Assembly (NCBI GenBank): GCA_016185185.1
Contig: JACPOD010000012.1
Span: 1 to 64,000 of the forward strand
Source of the DNA: Sphingobacteriales bacterium
GTDB taxonomy: Bacteria; Bacteroidota; Bacteroidia; Chitinophagales; Chitinophagaceae
Direction of reading: 5' to 3'
DNA length: 64,000 bases
A program made the translations under genes and the position numbers. The notes under the pieces were generated by a model, which saw only the letters and a list, made by a program, of their open reading frames with translations, searched no databases and was not told the DNA's origin. Position 1 is the first letter of the stretch. Each line of letters opens with the position of its first letter. Shown piece after piece: positions 18,146-27,994 of this stretch.

Positions 18146-19644
18146 ATGAAACAGTTACAAACTTCCGATTACATAGTATTTCTTATTTATTTTTTAGCTG
18201 TATCTGGTTATGGTTATTGGGATTACCGTAGAAAAAAAACAGCATAAACAAGTTCCACCGATTTTTTTTTAGCAGAAGGGCAATTAACCTGGTCGGCCAT
18301 TGGTGCCTCCCTGATTGCTTCTAATATTTAAGCCAAACAATTTATTGGTATGAGTGGAAATGGGTTTCGGTTAGGGTTGGCTATATCTTCTTACGAATGG
18401 CTGGCAGGAGTATCCTTAGTTATTGTATCATGATTGGGCTTGCCGTATTTGCATTAATAATTACACTGGGCGGGATGAAAGTAATTGGTTATACCGATGT
18501 AATACAGGTATTGGTATTAATAGCAGGTGGTTTAATAACTTCTTATATAGCCCTCACCGTGGTGAGCGAAAAATTTGGTTATGGTAAAGATGCATTGGCA
18601 GGGTTTAACCAACTATTAAAAACAGCACCTGATCATTTTAAAATGATATTTGATAAGCCAGTTGCCGGTTCGTCGCAACAGGAAATAAATCATTATTCCA
18701 GTTTACCGGGATTAGCAATGCTGGCTGCAGGTATGTGGGTGGCAAATTTAAATTACTGGGGTTGCAATCAATACATTACCCAAAGGGCTTTAGGTGCTAA
18801 TTTAAAAAAAGCCAGGACCGGGATTTTATTTGCAGCTTTTTTAAAACTGATGATGCCGTTGCTGGTGGTACTGCCTGGTATAGCGGTTTATGTACTGCAT
18901 CAAAACGGGGAACTGCAGCAGCAGATGTTAACCAATGGCGAATTAAGGGAAGATAATCCTTACTCAGCCGTGCTTGGATTTTTACCAACAGGGTTACGGG
19001 GGTTGTCAATGGCTGCATTAACAGCGGCTATTGTTGCCTCCCTCGCCGGTAAGGCCAATAGCATTTCTGCCATTTATACATTAGGTATTAAAAAAAAATA
19101 TATTAAGAAGGATGCGGAAGAAAAGAAATTAGTATGGATGGGGAGTATGGTGGTGATAACTGCATTAATCATTGCCATCATTGTTAACTGGAAAGATGCA
19201 TTGGGTATTGGCGGTAAAGGCGGGTTTGAATTTATGAAGAAATATACCGGGTATATTTCACCAGCTATCTTTCCCGTTTTTCTATTGGGTTTCTTCTGGA
19301 AAAAAACAACTTCCAAAGCAGCTATTACAGGAATTATCGGCGGCGTTTTATTAGCCATCTTGTTCGATATATTTTTACCGGGCATTGCCGGTAACGATAC
19401 GATATTATATACAGCATATCCAACTGGTGGTGGATATGACATACCATTCCTTATACAGATGGGCTGGGTATTTTTCTTTACTTCCATTTTAATTATAACG
19501 GTGAGTTTATTGGATGCAAAAGGCCGGGCACATATACATGCACTGGAAGTGGATAAGAGTTTGTATAAAGTAACACCGGGTATAATGACGGTGATTATAA
19601 TTTTATTGATACTGATAGCAGGATTATATATACGTTTCTGGTAA
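18146..19644 (+). pseudogene. Sodium/sugar symporter (SSS/SGLT family), inactivated
   Basis: ATG 18146 starts SDYIVFLIYFLAVSGYGYW, the first membrane helix of an SGLT-type symporter. In-frame stops lie at TAA 18245-18247 and TAA 18329-18331 (within SNI*AKQFIGMSGNGF, where relatives have SNISAEQF). Near 18400-18435 the sequence jumps from SYEWLAG to VFALIITLGGMKVIGYTDVIQ in another frame, losing roughly 80-90 residues of transmembrane helices. A 415-codon frame from 18397 to 19644 keeps the C-terminal helices. The two stops are substitutions rather than homopolymer slips, so this looks like genuine decay. It was probably the inner-membrane galactose transporter of the operon. Confidence 0.88.
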
Positions 19645-19651
19645 TTGATGT

Positions 19652-19705
19652 TGTACAGTGAAGCTCCGGCTACACGGCAGGTGTACAGCGAAGCTCCAGC
19701 TTCGC
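19652..19705 (+). repeat. Short direct repeat with hairpin between symporter remnant and EF-G2
   Basis: Two 20-base copies, TGTACAGYGAAGCTCCRGCT, lie at 19652-19671 and 19682-19701. The second extends into a perfect 8-bp hairpin (GCGAAGCT-CC-AGCTTCGC, 19688-19705). It sits in the convergent gap after PUL 1. Confidence 0.65.
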
Positions 19706-19814
19706 TAATAAATCAATAAAAACTGTTGTTATCTGCCAGCATAAAAAACTTTTATAACAAGAAAGGATTTTAACCGAATTAATTTCATCAGCCCTTCACA
19801 TTTTCAAACCATTA

Positions 19815-19845
19815 AAAAAGCGGAGAAAATTTTTCTCCGCTTTTT
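19815..19845. terminator. Bidirectional rho-independent terminator
   Basis: A near-perfect palindrome: AAAAAGCGGAGAAAA followed by TTTTCTCCGCTTTTT around a single central T. The GC-rich core is flanked by A and T runs on both sides, so it can stop transcripts from PUL 1 (plus) and from the EF-G2 gene, which ends at 19865 (minus). Confidence 0.85.
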
Positions 19846-19864
19846 ATTGAAACAATAGAAATTA

Positions 19865-22006
19865 TTAAGCCATCACAATCTCATCTTTACCAGATTTACT
19901 GTATTCATCCACCAACTTCCTCTGAATTTCAAATGGTACCGTTGCATATTCAGCAAAAGTCATTTTGAATTTTGCACGGCCCTGAGTTAGAGAACGCAGC
20001 GTGGAGCAATAATCACTCAACTCTGCCAAAGGAACACGGGCATTGATCTTTGAAAAATGTCCTTCACTGTTCATCCCTTCCACAATACCTCTTCTTGTTT
20101 GCAGATCACCCATTACGGTACCCGTTAAATCATCGGGACTCAATACTTCCACTTCGTAAATAGGTTCAAGCAATTGAGGATCGGCCTGCTGAAATGCCTG
20201 GCGGAAAGCTTGTAATCCTGCTATTTTGAAAGAAATATCATTGCTGTCAACAGGGTGCATTTTACCATCATACACACACACCCGTACATCTCTTACATAA
20301 GAACCCGTTAATGGACCTTCATGCATTTTTTCCATTACTCCTTTTAATATCGAAGGAAGAAACCTGGTATCAATAGCACCACCAACGATACAATTAAAGA
20401 AAACAAGTTTGCCACCCCAGTCTAAGGGATGTTCTTCTCTGCCACGAACATTTAATCCTTTGGGATCAGGCATGCCTTCATACCAGGGTTCTATCCGCAT
20501 AAATACTTCACCAAATTGCCCCGCACCACCCGATTGTTTTTTATGACGATAGGTAGATTCAGCCATTTTGCGAATAGTTTCCCGGTAAGGAATCCTTGTT
20601 TTGGTAAACTTCACCTGTATTTTTTGCAGATGTTCTATTTTCCATTTGATCACTGCAAGGTGCATATCACCCTGGCAATAAATAATGGTTTGTTTTAATT
20701 CAGGAGAAACCACAACTGATATTGTAGGATCTTCTTCTACCAATTGGTGCAGGGCTATTGATAATTTTTCTTCATCCCCTTTTTGGGTGGATTCAATAGC
20801 CACACTCATATTAGCAGGCGGAAATTCTATTGGAGGCAGTTCAATATTTTTCCCTTTAATGTGCAGTGTATTATTAACATGTGTATTCCGTAATTTTAAA
20901 GTGGCACCAATATCGCCTGCTACCAATTCATTAACCGGAGTACGTTTGTTGCCTTCCACCACAAATAACTGGTTTAATTTTTCAGCTATATTGGTGGTTT
21001 CATTTACCAGTTCCATTCCAACTTTTATGGTACCGGAAAAAACTTTAAAGAAAGATAATTCACCTACATGCGGTTCGCTTACCGTTTTGTAAACAAAGAT
21101 GCAGGCAGGTCCGGCAGCATCACAGGGCAGTTCATCTCCTTCTTTTGTTTTTTGGGCTGGCATTTCATTGGCACTGGGGCAAACATTATCAATAAAACCC
21201 ATCAGGCGTCCGCTGCCCATATTCCTTTCCGCACTTAAACAAAACAGTGGGAAAAGATCGTGATGGATCATAGCATTTTTTAGTCCCACTTTCATTTCAT
21301 CTTCATCCAGCTCTCCTTTATCAAAATATTTTTCCATTAATGTTTCATCGTTGCTGGCAATTGCTTCAATCAATTCTTTATGTAATTCATCTGCTCTTGC
21401 TTTTTCTTCATCGGGTATGGCTAATTTCTCCGGCTTACCGCCATGGTCTGTAAACTTATACATAACCATCCGCAACACATCAATGATCTCATGAAAACCG
21501 GCGCCTACCTGTCGTGGATATTGTACCACCACTACATTGGGGCCAAAATGATTTTTAGCTTCCTTAACCGTTTTATCAAAATCTGCATTATCATCATCCA
21601 GCTTGTTTAATGCAAAGATCATTGGTGTTTTAAATTTCTCTGTGTATTGCCAAATGATATCCGTTCCCACTTCCACACCCGATGCTGCATTGATAAGCAT
21701 TACACCGGTATCAGCCACTCTTAACGCAGATAATACTTCGCCTACAAAGTCGTCGTAACCCGGTGTATCAATAATGTTTATTTTATAACCACGCCATTTA
21801 GTGTGCAATAATTTAGAGAAGATCGTATTACCTCTTTCCTGTTCCAGTTCGTGGTAATCACCAGTAGTATTTTTTTCGTTTACGGAACCTCTGCGGTTAA
21901 TAATGCCGGCCTCGTATAACATGCATTCCGCTAAGGTTGTCTTACCGCAGCCGGTATGGCCCAGCAAGACTATATTTTTTACGTGTGAGGTATCAAATTC
22001 AGCCAT
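19865..22006 (-). CDS. fusA2: EF-G2-like translation elongation factor (EF-G paralogue)
   Basis: 713 residues, full length for EF-G: GTPase domain with P-loop GHTGCGKTT (16-24), switch II DTPGYDDF (80-87) and NKLDDD; then domains II-V with KKQSGGAGQFGEV (domain IV) and the domain V segment GDLQTRRGIVEGM. Canonical EF-G has DTPGHVDF; here the catalytic His is Tyr84. From memory, the Bacteroides EF-G2 induced in carbon starvation and reported to translocate without GTP hydrolysis is also altered at this point, so this protein may belong to that group. It is not the housekeeping fusA of the str operon: no ribosomal protein genes are nearby. Its own upstream region shows no clear promoter. Confidence 0.88.
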   Translation of the reverse strand: MAEFDTSHVKNIVLLGHTGCGKTTLAECMLYEAGIINRRGSVNEKNTTGDYHELEQERGNTIFSKLLHTKWRGYKINIIDTPGYDDFVGEVLSALRVADTGVMLINAASGVEVGTDIIWQYTEKFKTPMIFALNKLDDDNADFDKTVKEAKNHFGPNVVVVQYPRQVGAGFHEIIDVLRMVMYKFTDHGGKPEKLAIPDEEKARADELHKELIEAIASNDETLMEKYFDKGELDEDEMKVGLKNAMIHHDLFPLFCLSAERNMGSGRLMGFIDNVCPSANEMPAQKTKEGDELPCDAAGPACIFVYKTVSEPHVGELSFFKVFSGTIKVGMELVNETTNIAEKLNQLFVVEGNKRTPVNELVAGDIGATLKLRNTHVNNTLHIKGKNIELPPIEFPPANMSVAIESTQKGDEEKLSIALHQLVEEDPTISVVVSPELKQTIIYCQGDMHLAVIKWKIEHLQKIQVKFTKTRIPYRETIRKMAESTYRHKKQSGGAGQFGEVFMRIEPWYEGMPDPKGLNVRGREEHPLDWGGKLVFFNCIVGGAIDTRFLPSILKGVMEKMHEGPLTGSYVRDVRVCVYDGKMHPVDSNDISFKIAGLQAFRQAFQQADPQLLEPIYEVEVLSPDDLTGTVMGDLQTRRGIVEGMNSEGHFSKINARVPLAELSDYCSTLRSLTQGRAKFKMTFAEYATVPFEIQRKLVDEYSKSGKDEIVMA

Positions 22007-22141
22007 GACTTTATTTTTTTAAAGTGAATAAATGGACACTGGCAGTTACGTGGTGCCAATGCAATTTTAAATAGGATTTCCTAGGGGTCAGTAGTGATTT
22101 GACATGTGATGTATGATAAGGATGGAGAGTAGAGGGAGTAA

Positions 22142-22507
22142 TTAGCTCGATCGGCTCAGAAATATGTTGAAGTCGGTTCTCAGGTCAGAAATTATATGTT
22201 CCAGGTTTTGGTACTCCTGGTGTAAATGATCATGCTTTCCTACTAATTCATCAGAAACATCTTGTCCGGAAAGATTATGTTCATAATCTTTAATGGCATG
22301 TTTTAAATCGTGAATGTTGATGAGTTGAATGTAGAATTGGTTGTGATAATGTTCTACGTCAGTGAGGAGGTCTTTGGGTGGATTTTTGGCGGCTATTTCC
22401 TGCAAACGGTGTTTGAGTTCGCCAATTTCGTTACGATCGGAACGTAACTGCTGCCGCCAGTTGTGGCAATCTTGCGACAACTGTGCGATGTCTGGAGCTT
22501 GAACCAT
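22142..22507 (-). CDS. Hypothetical coiled-coil protein
   Basis: 121 residues, cytoplasmic (no signal or membrane segment), rich in Gln, His, Asp and Leu, with long predicted helices (residues about 8-40 and 45-115) such as LRSDRNEIGELKHRLQEIAA and LVGKHDHLHQEYQNLEHIISDLR. No family was recognised. It ends 135 bases upstream of the EF-G2 start in the same orientation and could share regulation with it. The ORF is clean, with codon use like its neighbours, so it is probably a real gene. Confidence 0.65.
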   Translation of the reverse strand: MVQAPDIAQLSQDCHNWRQQLRSDRNEIGELKHRLQEIAAKNPPKDLLTDVEHYHNQFYIQLINIHDLKHAIKDYEHNLSGQDVSDELVGKHDHLHQEYQNLEHIISDLRTDFNIFLSRSS

Positions 22508-22593
22508 GGCATTAAATTTTAGTTAGAAAATATTAAAAGAACTTGTCTTTTGATTTGACTCCATTAAGTTAGGACAAGTTTGTTTGTAAACAA

Positions 22594-22636
22594 AAAGAAA
22601 AGTGTACAAAAGTTAACAATTTGTGCACTTTTCTTT
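22594..22636 (-). terminator. Second hairpin terminator downstream of the GH30 operon
   Basis: A 17-bp stem (22594-22610 with 22620-22636, one T-G wobble) has the 9-base loop AGTTAACAA and a T-rich stretch on the minus-strand side. Together with the hairpin at 22667 it makes a double stop for the long minus-strand operon ending at 22713. Confidence 0.65.
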
Positions 22637-22666
22637 CAAACATTTACCTGTGTAACTATGTCTTAC

Positions 22667-22696
22667 AAAACCACTGACTTTATTCAGTGGTTTTAT
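22667..22696 (-). terminator. Hairpin terminator just after GH30
   Basis: AAAACCACTGA (22667-22677) pairs perfectly with TCAGTGGTTTT (22684-22694). It lies 17-46 bases after the stop of the GH30 gene. The terminal T residues are part of the stem. Confidence 0.65.
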
Positions 22697-22712
22697 TGAG
22701 TATTATCATCCA

Positions 22713-24176
22713 TTAAAACACAAGTGTTGCTATGGAATGCGGCAAACTGGTTACTTCAGCGGCTTTGCCATCAATCCATAAATAATAAGGTAATTTCTGA
22801 TTGGTGTCATTCATCACCACCACTGCAATTGTACCGTCAGGATTTTTAAAGGCTGTTGCTATTAACTGGCTCCGGCTGGGGGAAGATTGAATTCTTTTAG
22901 CACCCGGTTTAATAAATTTTGAAAAATGCCCGATATAATAATAAGCATTGGTATAAATGAGCTGCCCGGTTCTTGTATCTGCATGTATTGGTGAAAAACA
23001 GAAATTTTGTACATGGTTAGGCCCTCCGGTTTCATCTAACAGAACATTCCAATCGCACCATGCTACTGTTCCATTATTAAAATCATTAATCATAGAACGA
23101 CCATATCTTTCCCCTAAGGGCCATGCATAATATCTTGCACTGTCAAATTTTTCGTTACAGCCTTCTGTAAACATGATGTTTTTATCCGGATATGTTTCAT
23201 GTACTTTTCTAACATTATCAAACATGGGTTGTCCGCCGCTCCAGCTTTCGTACCAGTGAAAACCAATACCCCAGGCATATTTGGAAGCAGCGGGGTCATC
23301 AAAATAGGTTTTGGCCCGATGAAACATCAGATCCCTGTTATGGTCCCAAACAATAATTTTTTTATCACGCAATCCTTCTTTCTCCATGGTAGGGCCTAAA
23401 TTGTTTTTAAGAAAATCTCTCTCTTCTTCAGCAGTATAAATGCAGCTTTCCCAACGTTGTGTTGCCATCGGTTCATTTTGAACAGAAATACCCCAGACAG
23501 GCATGCCTTCTGCTTCATAAGCTTTTACAAATTTTGCATAATAATGGGCCCATGCATCATAAAACTCCGGTTTCAATTTTCCACCATGCAGTATATCATT
23601 ATTTGTTTTCATCCATCCCGGAGGGCTCCATGGGCTGGCAAATAAAGTAAGGTTACCACCTGCAGCAGCAATTGCCTGTTTAATAAGCGGTATCCTGAAT
23701 TTTTTATCATGGTCAATTGAAAATGATTTTAATTCTTTATCTCCATCGCTTACATAAGTATAAGTATCGCTGCTGAAATCACAACTATGAATATTTGTTC
23801 TTCCCAGTGAATAGCCAATTCCTTTACTGGCACTATAATAAGCGTTTAAAAATTCTTCCTGTTTTTCTTTGGGAAGTTTGGCAAAAACTTCAGCCGATGC
23901 ATCAGTGATGGCGCCGCCGATTCCCAAAAAAGATTGAAAGGTTTTAGCAGGATCAACAAATACGCATAATTGTGTTTCGAGTGGTTGCCCCATCTCTTTA
24001 AATACAACAGTGTCTGTAATACTCAGTTTATCGTTTGTACTATCAGCAGTAGTATATACAATTATTTTTTTGCCTTCAGTGGTGAAGGGAGAGTTGCCTG
24101 TATTTGTTTCTTTTGATGCCTGCTGATTACAACCGGCAAACAAAAGTGTGAGGACTAAAAAAGAAATTAGTTTCAT
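22713..24176 (-). CDS. GH30 glycoside hydrolase lipoprotein (beta-glucan type)
   Basis: 487 residues with lipobox LLFAGC (Cys16). The GH30 clan-A barrel is clear: GIGGAITDASAEVF near the N-terminus, FASPWSPPGWMKTN, acid/base Glu235 in GISVQNEP, nucleophile Glu338 in NIMFTEGC, and a C-terminal beta-sandwich (about 405-487). Related Bacteroidota GH30 enzymes next to SusC/D and GH3 genes are endo-beta-1,6-glucanases (GH30_3); glucosylceramidase is the default label. The neighbouring GH30 and two GH3 genes support a beta-glucan role. It is the last gene of its minus-strand operon, 19 bases after the paralogue. Confidence 0.92.
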   Translation of the reverse strand: MKLISFLVLTLLFAGCNQQASKETNTGNSPFTTEGKKIIVYTTADSTNDKLSITDTVVFKEMGQPLETQLCVFVDPAKTFQSFLGIGGAITDASAEVFAKLPKEKQEEFLNAYYSASKGIGYSLGRTNIHSCDFSSDTYTYVSDGDKELKSFSIDHDKKFRIPLIKQAIAAAGGNLTLFASPWSPPGWMKTNNDILHGGKLKPEFYDAWAHYYAKFVKAYEAEGMPVWGISVQNEPMATQRWESCIYTAEEERDFLKNNLGPTMEKEGLRDKKIIVWDHNRDLMFHRAKTYFDDPAASKYAWGIGFHWYESWSGGQPMFDNVRKVHETYPDKNIMFTEGCNEKFDSARYYAWPLGERYGRSMINDFNNGTVAWCDWNVLLDETGGPNHVQNFCFSPIHADTRTGQLIYTNAYYYIGHFSKFIKPGAKRIQSSPSRSQLIATAFKNPDGTIAVVVMNDTNQKLPYYLWIDGKAAEVTSLPHSIATLVF

Positions 24177-24195
24177 TATTTTCTGTTTAATTTAA

Positions 24196-25662
24196 TTACC
24201 AAGTATAAGTTGCCACAGCACCAGCCGGTAGTGTTGTGGTTGTCCATTTATTGTTATACTTTATGTTAAATGTATTATCAGCAGCACCATCGTTTTCTGC
24301 AATCAGCACTTTTTTCCCGGAAGGTGTTTTAAAAGCAACCGTATATAAGCTCCCTGAATTATTACTGGCTATGCGAACAGAACCGGGAGGTACAAATTTA
24401 GAGGCATGTGCTACAATATAATAACTTTCATTTTTTGAAACGGAGGAACCTATTGAAAGGGCTCCTTTACATTCAGAACATCCGCCGGGTGTATGTGGTA
24501 AGTAATTAATATCACTAGCCAGGTTCCATTCCAGGGCAACACAACTCCAATTACGCATGCTGCCAATGATCACATTTTTTACATGCCATTTTAAATTGCC
24601 TGAAAAACTTTCTTTGGAGCCGGTCCATTGTTCGGTAAAATATAAATCTTTATCAGGGTAGGCCGAATGAACAGCGCTTAATGCACTAATATCACCGGCA
24701 TAGAGGTGAAAGGCAGAGCCACTAACATATTGTTTTGCGGCGGCATCGTTAAAAACCGATAAAGGGTAATCAGGACGATCACAATTATGATCGTAGGTAA
24801 TAATTTTAGTGGTGATACCAGCAGCCTGAAAAGCAGGACCTAAACTATTTTTGATAAATTCTGCCTGTTGTACAGCCGTCATAACCATACTGGGGTTATT
24901 GCCGCCATATAAAGGTTCGTTTTGTGGAGTAATGGCATCTATGGTAATGCCTTCGGTTTTCATTTGCTGGATATATTTTACAAAATACTGTGCATATACA
25001 TTATAATATTGTGGTTGTAAACTACCGCCAATACTGCTGCCATTGTCTTTCATCCATACAGGTGGGCTCCAGGGCGAACCAAGGATTTTGATATTGGGGT
25101 TGATAGCAATAATTTCTTTTAGTAAAGGAATTAAGTCTGTTTTATCATTATCCAAACTGAAATTTGATAGTGTTAGATCCGTTTGTCCTGCCGGCACATC
25201 ATCATAACTGAAAACAGATGCATTTAAGTCGGATGCACCTATGCTGATACGCAGGTAACTAATGCCGATTGAATTTGAATTACTGCCAAATAGTTCCTGT
25301 AGTAAAGCAGCTTTATCTGATGCGGATAATTTATTAATGACATAAGCACTTCCTCCTGTTATTGTATACCCAAAGCCCTTTATGGTTTGATACGTTTGTG
25401 TGCTGTCTATTTCTATAGTGGAATAAATATTAGTAGTTGTACCAAAGGAAAGTATGGTGGATTGTTTTTGTAAAAGAGCGGATTGATCCCCTTTAGTGAG
25501 CCAAAACTCAACATCATTTGTAGCCGGAGGCGGCGGAGGGGGAGGAGGATTGCCGCCACCGCTATTCCCGGTTGTTTTTTTGCTGCAGGATAACAGGATG
25601 GCAGCTAAAAAATAAATAATTAATGCAACTTGTATTTTTTTATTGAAAATTATGTTTTTCAT
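24196..25662 (-). CDS. GH30 glycoside hydrolase, proline-linker lipoprotein
   Basis: Start chosen at ATG 25662 (MKNIIFNKKIQVALIIYFLA) because it gives a proper lipoprotein signal with Cys26 (lipobox ILLSC); a longer in-frame start ten codons upstream adds only polar sequence. The spacer SKKTTGNSGGGNPPPPPPPP precedes the catalytic domain. Barrel motifs: GFGYTITGGSAYVIN, LGSPWSPPVWMKDNGS, acid/base Glu in TPQNEPLYGG, nucleophile Glu in LYFTEQWTG. It is a diverged paralogue of the GH30 at 22713. The linker suggests surface display, with the shorter paralogue acting beside or below it. Confidence 0.91.
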   Translation of the reverse strand: MKNIIFNKKIQVALIIYFLAAILLSCSKKTTGNSGGGNPPPPPPPPATNDVEFWLTKGDQSALLQKQSTILSFGTTTNIYSTIEIDSTQTYQTIKGFGYTITGGSAYVINKLSASDKAALLQELFGSNSNSIGISYLRISIGASDLNASVFSYDDVPAGQTDLTLSNFSLDNDKTDLIPLLKEIIAINPNIKILGSPWSPPVWMKDNGSSIGGSLQPQYYNVYAQYFVKYIQQMKTEGITIDAITPQNEPLYGGNNPSMVMTAVQQAEFIKNSLGPAFQAAGITTKIITYDHNCDRPDYPLSVFNDAAAKQYVSGSAFHLYAGDISALSAVHSAYPDKDLYFTEQWTGSKESFSGNLKWHVKNVIIGSMRNWSCVALEWNLASDINYLPHTPGGCSECKGALSIGSSVSKNESYYIVAHASKFVPPGSVRIASNNSGSLYTVAFKTPSGKKVLIAENDGAADNTFNIKYNNKWTTTTLPAGAVATYTW

Positions 25663-25813
25663 ATTTTTATTTTTTAGGGATAAGTAAAACATTTTTCACT
25701 TTCCATTTTTTAATCATAAATAATTTGAATTCTAATGTTTATCATTATGAATCCTCATCTATGACAAGATATTTACAAGTTTCTACTAAGTTCCAGTAAA
25801 AAAAATGAACTAT

Positions 25814-27988
25814 TTATTTACTGGAAGGTAATGCAAATGCAAGATACCTATCACCTGATTTCTTTTTCAGCTTACCACCGCCACAGGCAATTACTACATA
25901 TTGCCTGCCATTTATTGCATAAACAGAAGGTGTGGCAAACCCGCAGGCAGGTAAATCTTTTTCCCATAATAACTGACCCGTTCGTTTATTGAATGCTCTT
26001 ATTTTACTGTCACTGGTGGCGGCGATAAATAACAACCCTCCGGCAGTAACAACTGGTCCGCCATAATTTTCTGTTCCACTGTGAATACCTTTTGCTTTTA
26101 ATTCAGGATAGTCACCCAATGTATCCTTCCATATATATTCACCGGTGTTTAAATTAATAGCTGACAAAGTTCCCCATGGAGGTGCTACGGCCGGGTAACC
26201 TTCTTTGGTTAGAAATTTATTGTAGCCCGTTGCCCGGTATGGTAACTTGTTCCAGCTACTGGTATCTTTTGGCGGAGCGACAAATACCAGTGATTGTTTT
26301 TGTTTGCTATCTAACAAATAGGAAGCCAGCGCTTCTTTTTCAGAGGCAGTTAATTGAGTAAAGGCAGGCATCATTCTTCTTCCGGCAGAAATAATTTCGG
26401 TGAATTGTGCTTCGTTATATTTTTTATTAAGATTGGGCAGTGTTGGGAAATTGGCATTTACTTCTTTTGTTTCACCATGACAAGCCTTGCACGTGGAAAG
26501 ATAAATGCGTTTACCAGCTTCCAGATTGTTTTCTTTTTTATTGCTGATTTCTTCTTTTGCATCCACCATCGTTAATACCCACGGCATTTCACTGGCATTA
26601 ACGTATAGAATACCGGTTTGCGGGTCAACAGCGGGGCCGCCCCATTCAGCGCCACCATCAAAGCCGGGAAAGATTATGGTGCCTTGTTTGGAAGAAGGAT
26701 TAAAGATGAAGCCAGTTTTATAAGAAGCCAAACGGTTTTTTATATCGTTGTAAGATGAATCAGCTACTAATCTGTTCAAATCTTTTTCTGTGAGTGATTG
26801 CCGGGCAAATGGTAAAGGAACTGTTGGCCATGGCTGAGTGGCAAATGGTTTTTCTCCGGCTAATTCTGTTTCAACTGGTACCGGCTTTTCTTCAATTGGA
26901 TAAACAGGTTCACCGGTAACACGGTCAAATAAAAACACAAATCCACTTTTTGAAACCTGTGCTACGGCATCAATCTTTATCCCATCTTTCATAATTGTTA
27001 CCAAAGCCGGAGCAGTTGGCAAATCCCTGTCCCATATATCATGATGCACTGTTTGAAAATGCCAGATACGCTTACCCGTTGCAGCATCAATGGCAATTAA
27101 ACTATTGGCATAAAGATTTTTGCCCAATCGTTTTCCTCCATAAAAATCATACACTGCAGAGCCAACCGGTGCAAATAATATTCCTCTTGCTTCATCCAAA
27201 CTAAAACCCGACCAGACATTGGCACCGCCAACATGTTTGTATGCTTCTTTATCTTCCCATGTTTCAAAACCTTCTTCACCGGGTTGTGGAATGGTATGAA
27301 ATATCCAGCGCAGTTTACCGGTGTGCACATCGTATGCTCTTATATGTCCCGGTGCAGCCGGCATTTCTTCTGACACACGTCCACCAACAATAATCATGTC
27401 TTTGTAAATGACGCCGGGTGTGGTTAAAGCGATGTATAATTTACTGGCATCAAATCCTAAATCATTATGCAGATCAATGGCTCCTTTGTTTCCAAATGAT
27501 TCAATGGGTTTGCCGGTGTGTGCATCAATACAATACAATTTAGAACTGGCACCATAGAAAATCCGCTGGTCGTTTTCGCCATCATTGTAGAAGGTGACAC
27601 CACGACAAACATTCATAGAGAAATATCCTAACCCTGTTACTTCTGCCGAAGCAGCTGATAATGGATCGAATACCCATTTTGACTGGCCGCTGGCTGCATC
27701 CAGTGCAAACAATTTTAATTTAGGAGTTACTCCGTATAATACATTGTCAATAATTATTGGATTAACCTGGATTTGTGTTAATGAATCCGCATCACCGGTA
27801 TGGTATTCCCAGGCAACTTCCAGTTGAGCAACATTGCTGGTATCAACTTGAGTTAAGGAAGAGTAGTGATTATTCTCCTTGTTCCCACCATACACTGACC
27901 AGTTATTATAATCAGCGTTCTTCTTTTGCTGACAAGACAATACAGCCATAATACTAAGAATAGCTATAACATATTTCGATAAACTCAT
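25814..27988 (-). CDS. PQQ-dependent dehydrogenase with inserted cytochrome c domain, lipoprotein
   Basis: 724 residues, lipobox MAVLSC (Cys19). An eight-bladed quinoprotein propeller resembling membrane glucose dehydrogenase starts with WSVYGGNKENNHYSSLTQ and contains WHFQTVHHDIWDRDLPTAP, a strong family motif. A mono-heme cytochrome c domain with CKACH (about residues 499-503) interrupts the last blades, after which the propeller resumes (GTLSAINLNTGEYIWKDTLGDYPE). It would oxidise a sugar or alcohol in the periplasm and pass electrons through its heme to the respiratory chain. It lies between GH3 and GH30 genes, 6 bases after the GH3 stop, so glucose or gluco-oligosaccharides released there are plausible substrates. 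Confidence 0.9.
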   Translation of the reverse strand: MSLSKYVIAILSIMAVLSCQQKKNADYNNWSVYGGNKENNHYSSLTQVDTSNVAQLEVAWEYHTGDADSLTQIQVNPIIIDNVLYGVTPKLKLFALDAASGQSKWVFDPLSAASAEVTGLGYFSMNVCRGVTFYNDGENDQRIFYGASSKLYCIDAHTGKPIESFGNKGAIDLHNDLGFDASKLYIALTTPGVIYKDMIIVGGRVSEEMPAAPGHIRAYDVHTGKLRWIFHTIPQPGEEGFETWEDKEAYKHVGGANVWSGFSLDEARGILFAPVGSAVYDFYGGKRLGKNLYANSLIAIDAATGKRIWHFQTVHHDIWDRDLPTAPALVTIMKDGIKIDAVAQVSKSGFVFLFDRVTGEPVYPIEEKPVPVETELAGEKPFATQPWPTVPLPFARQSLTEKDLNRLVADSSYNDIKNRLASYKTGFIFNPSSKQGTIIFPGFDGGAEWGGPAVDPQTGILYVNASEMPWVLTMVDAKEEISNKKENNLEAGKRIYLSTCKACHGETKEVNANFPTLPNLNKKYNEAQFTEIISAGRRMMPAFTQLTASEKEALASYLLDSKQKQSLVFVAPPKDTSSWNKLPYRATGYNKFLTKEGYPAVAPPWGTLSAINLNTGEYIWKDTLGDYPELKAKGIHSGTENYGGPVVTAGGLLFIAATSDSKIRAFNKRTGQLLWEKDLPACGFATPSVYAINGRQYVVIACGGGKLKKKSGDRYLAFALPSSK

Positions 27989-27994
27989 TACTTT

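Noticed and set aside
20685-21092. 135-codon open frame opposite the EF-G2 gene
   Set aside because: It is the antisense shadow of a strongly conserved coding region and shows no motif of its own.
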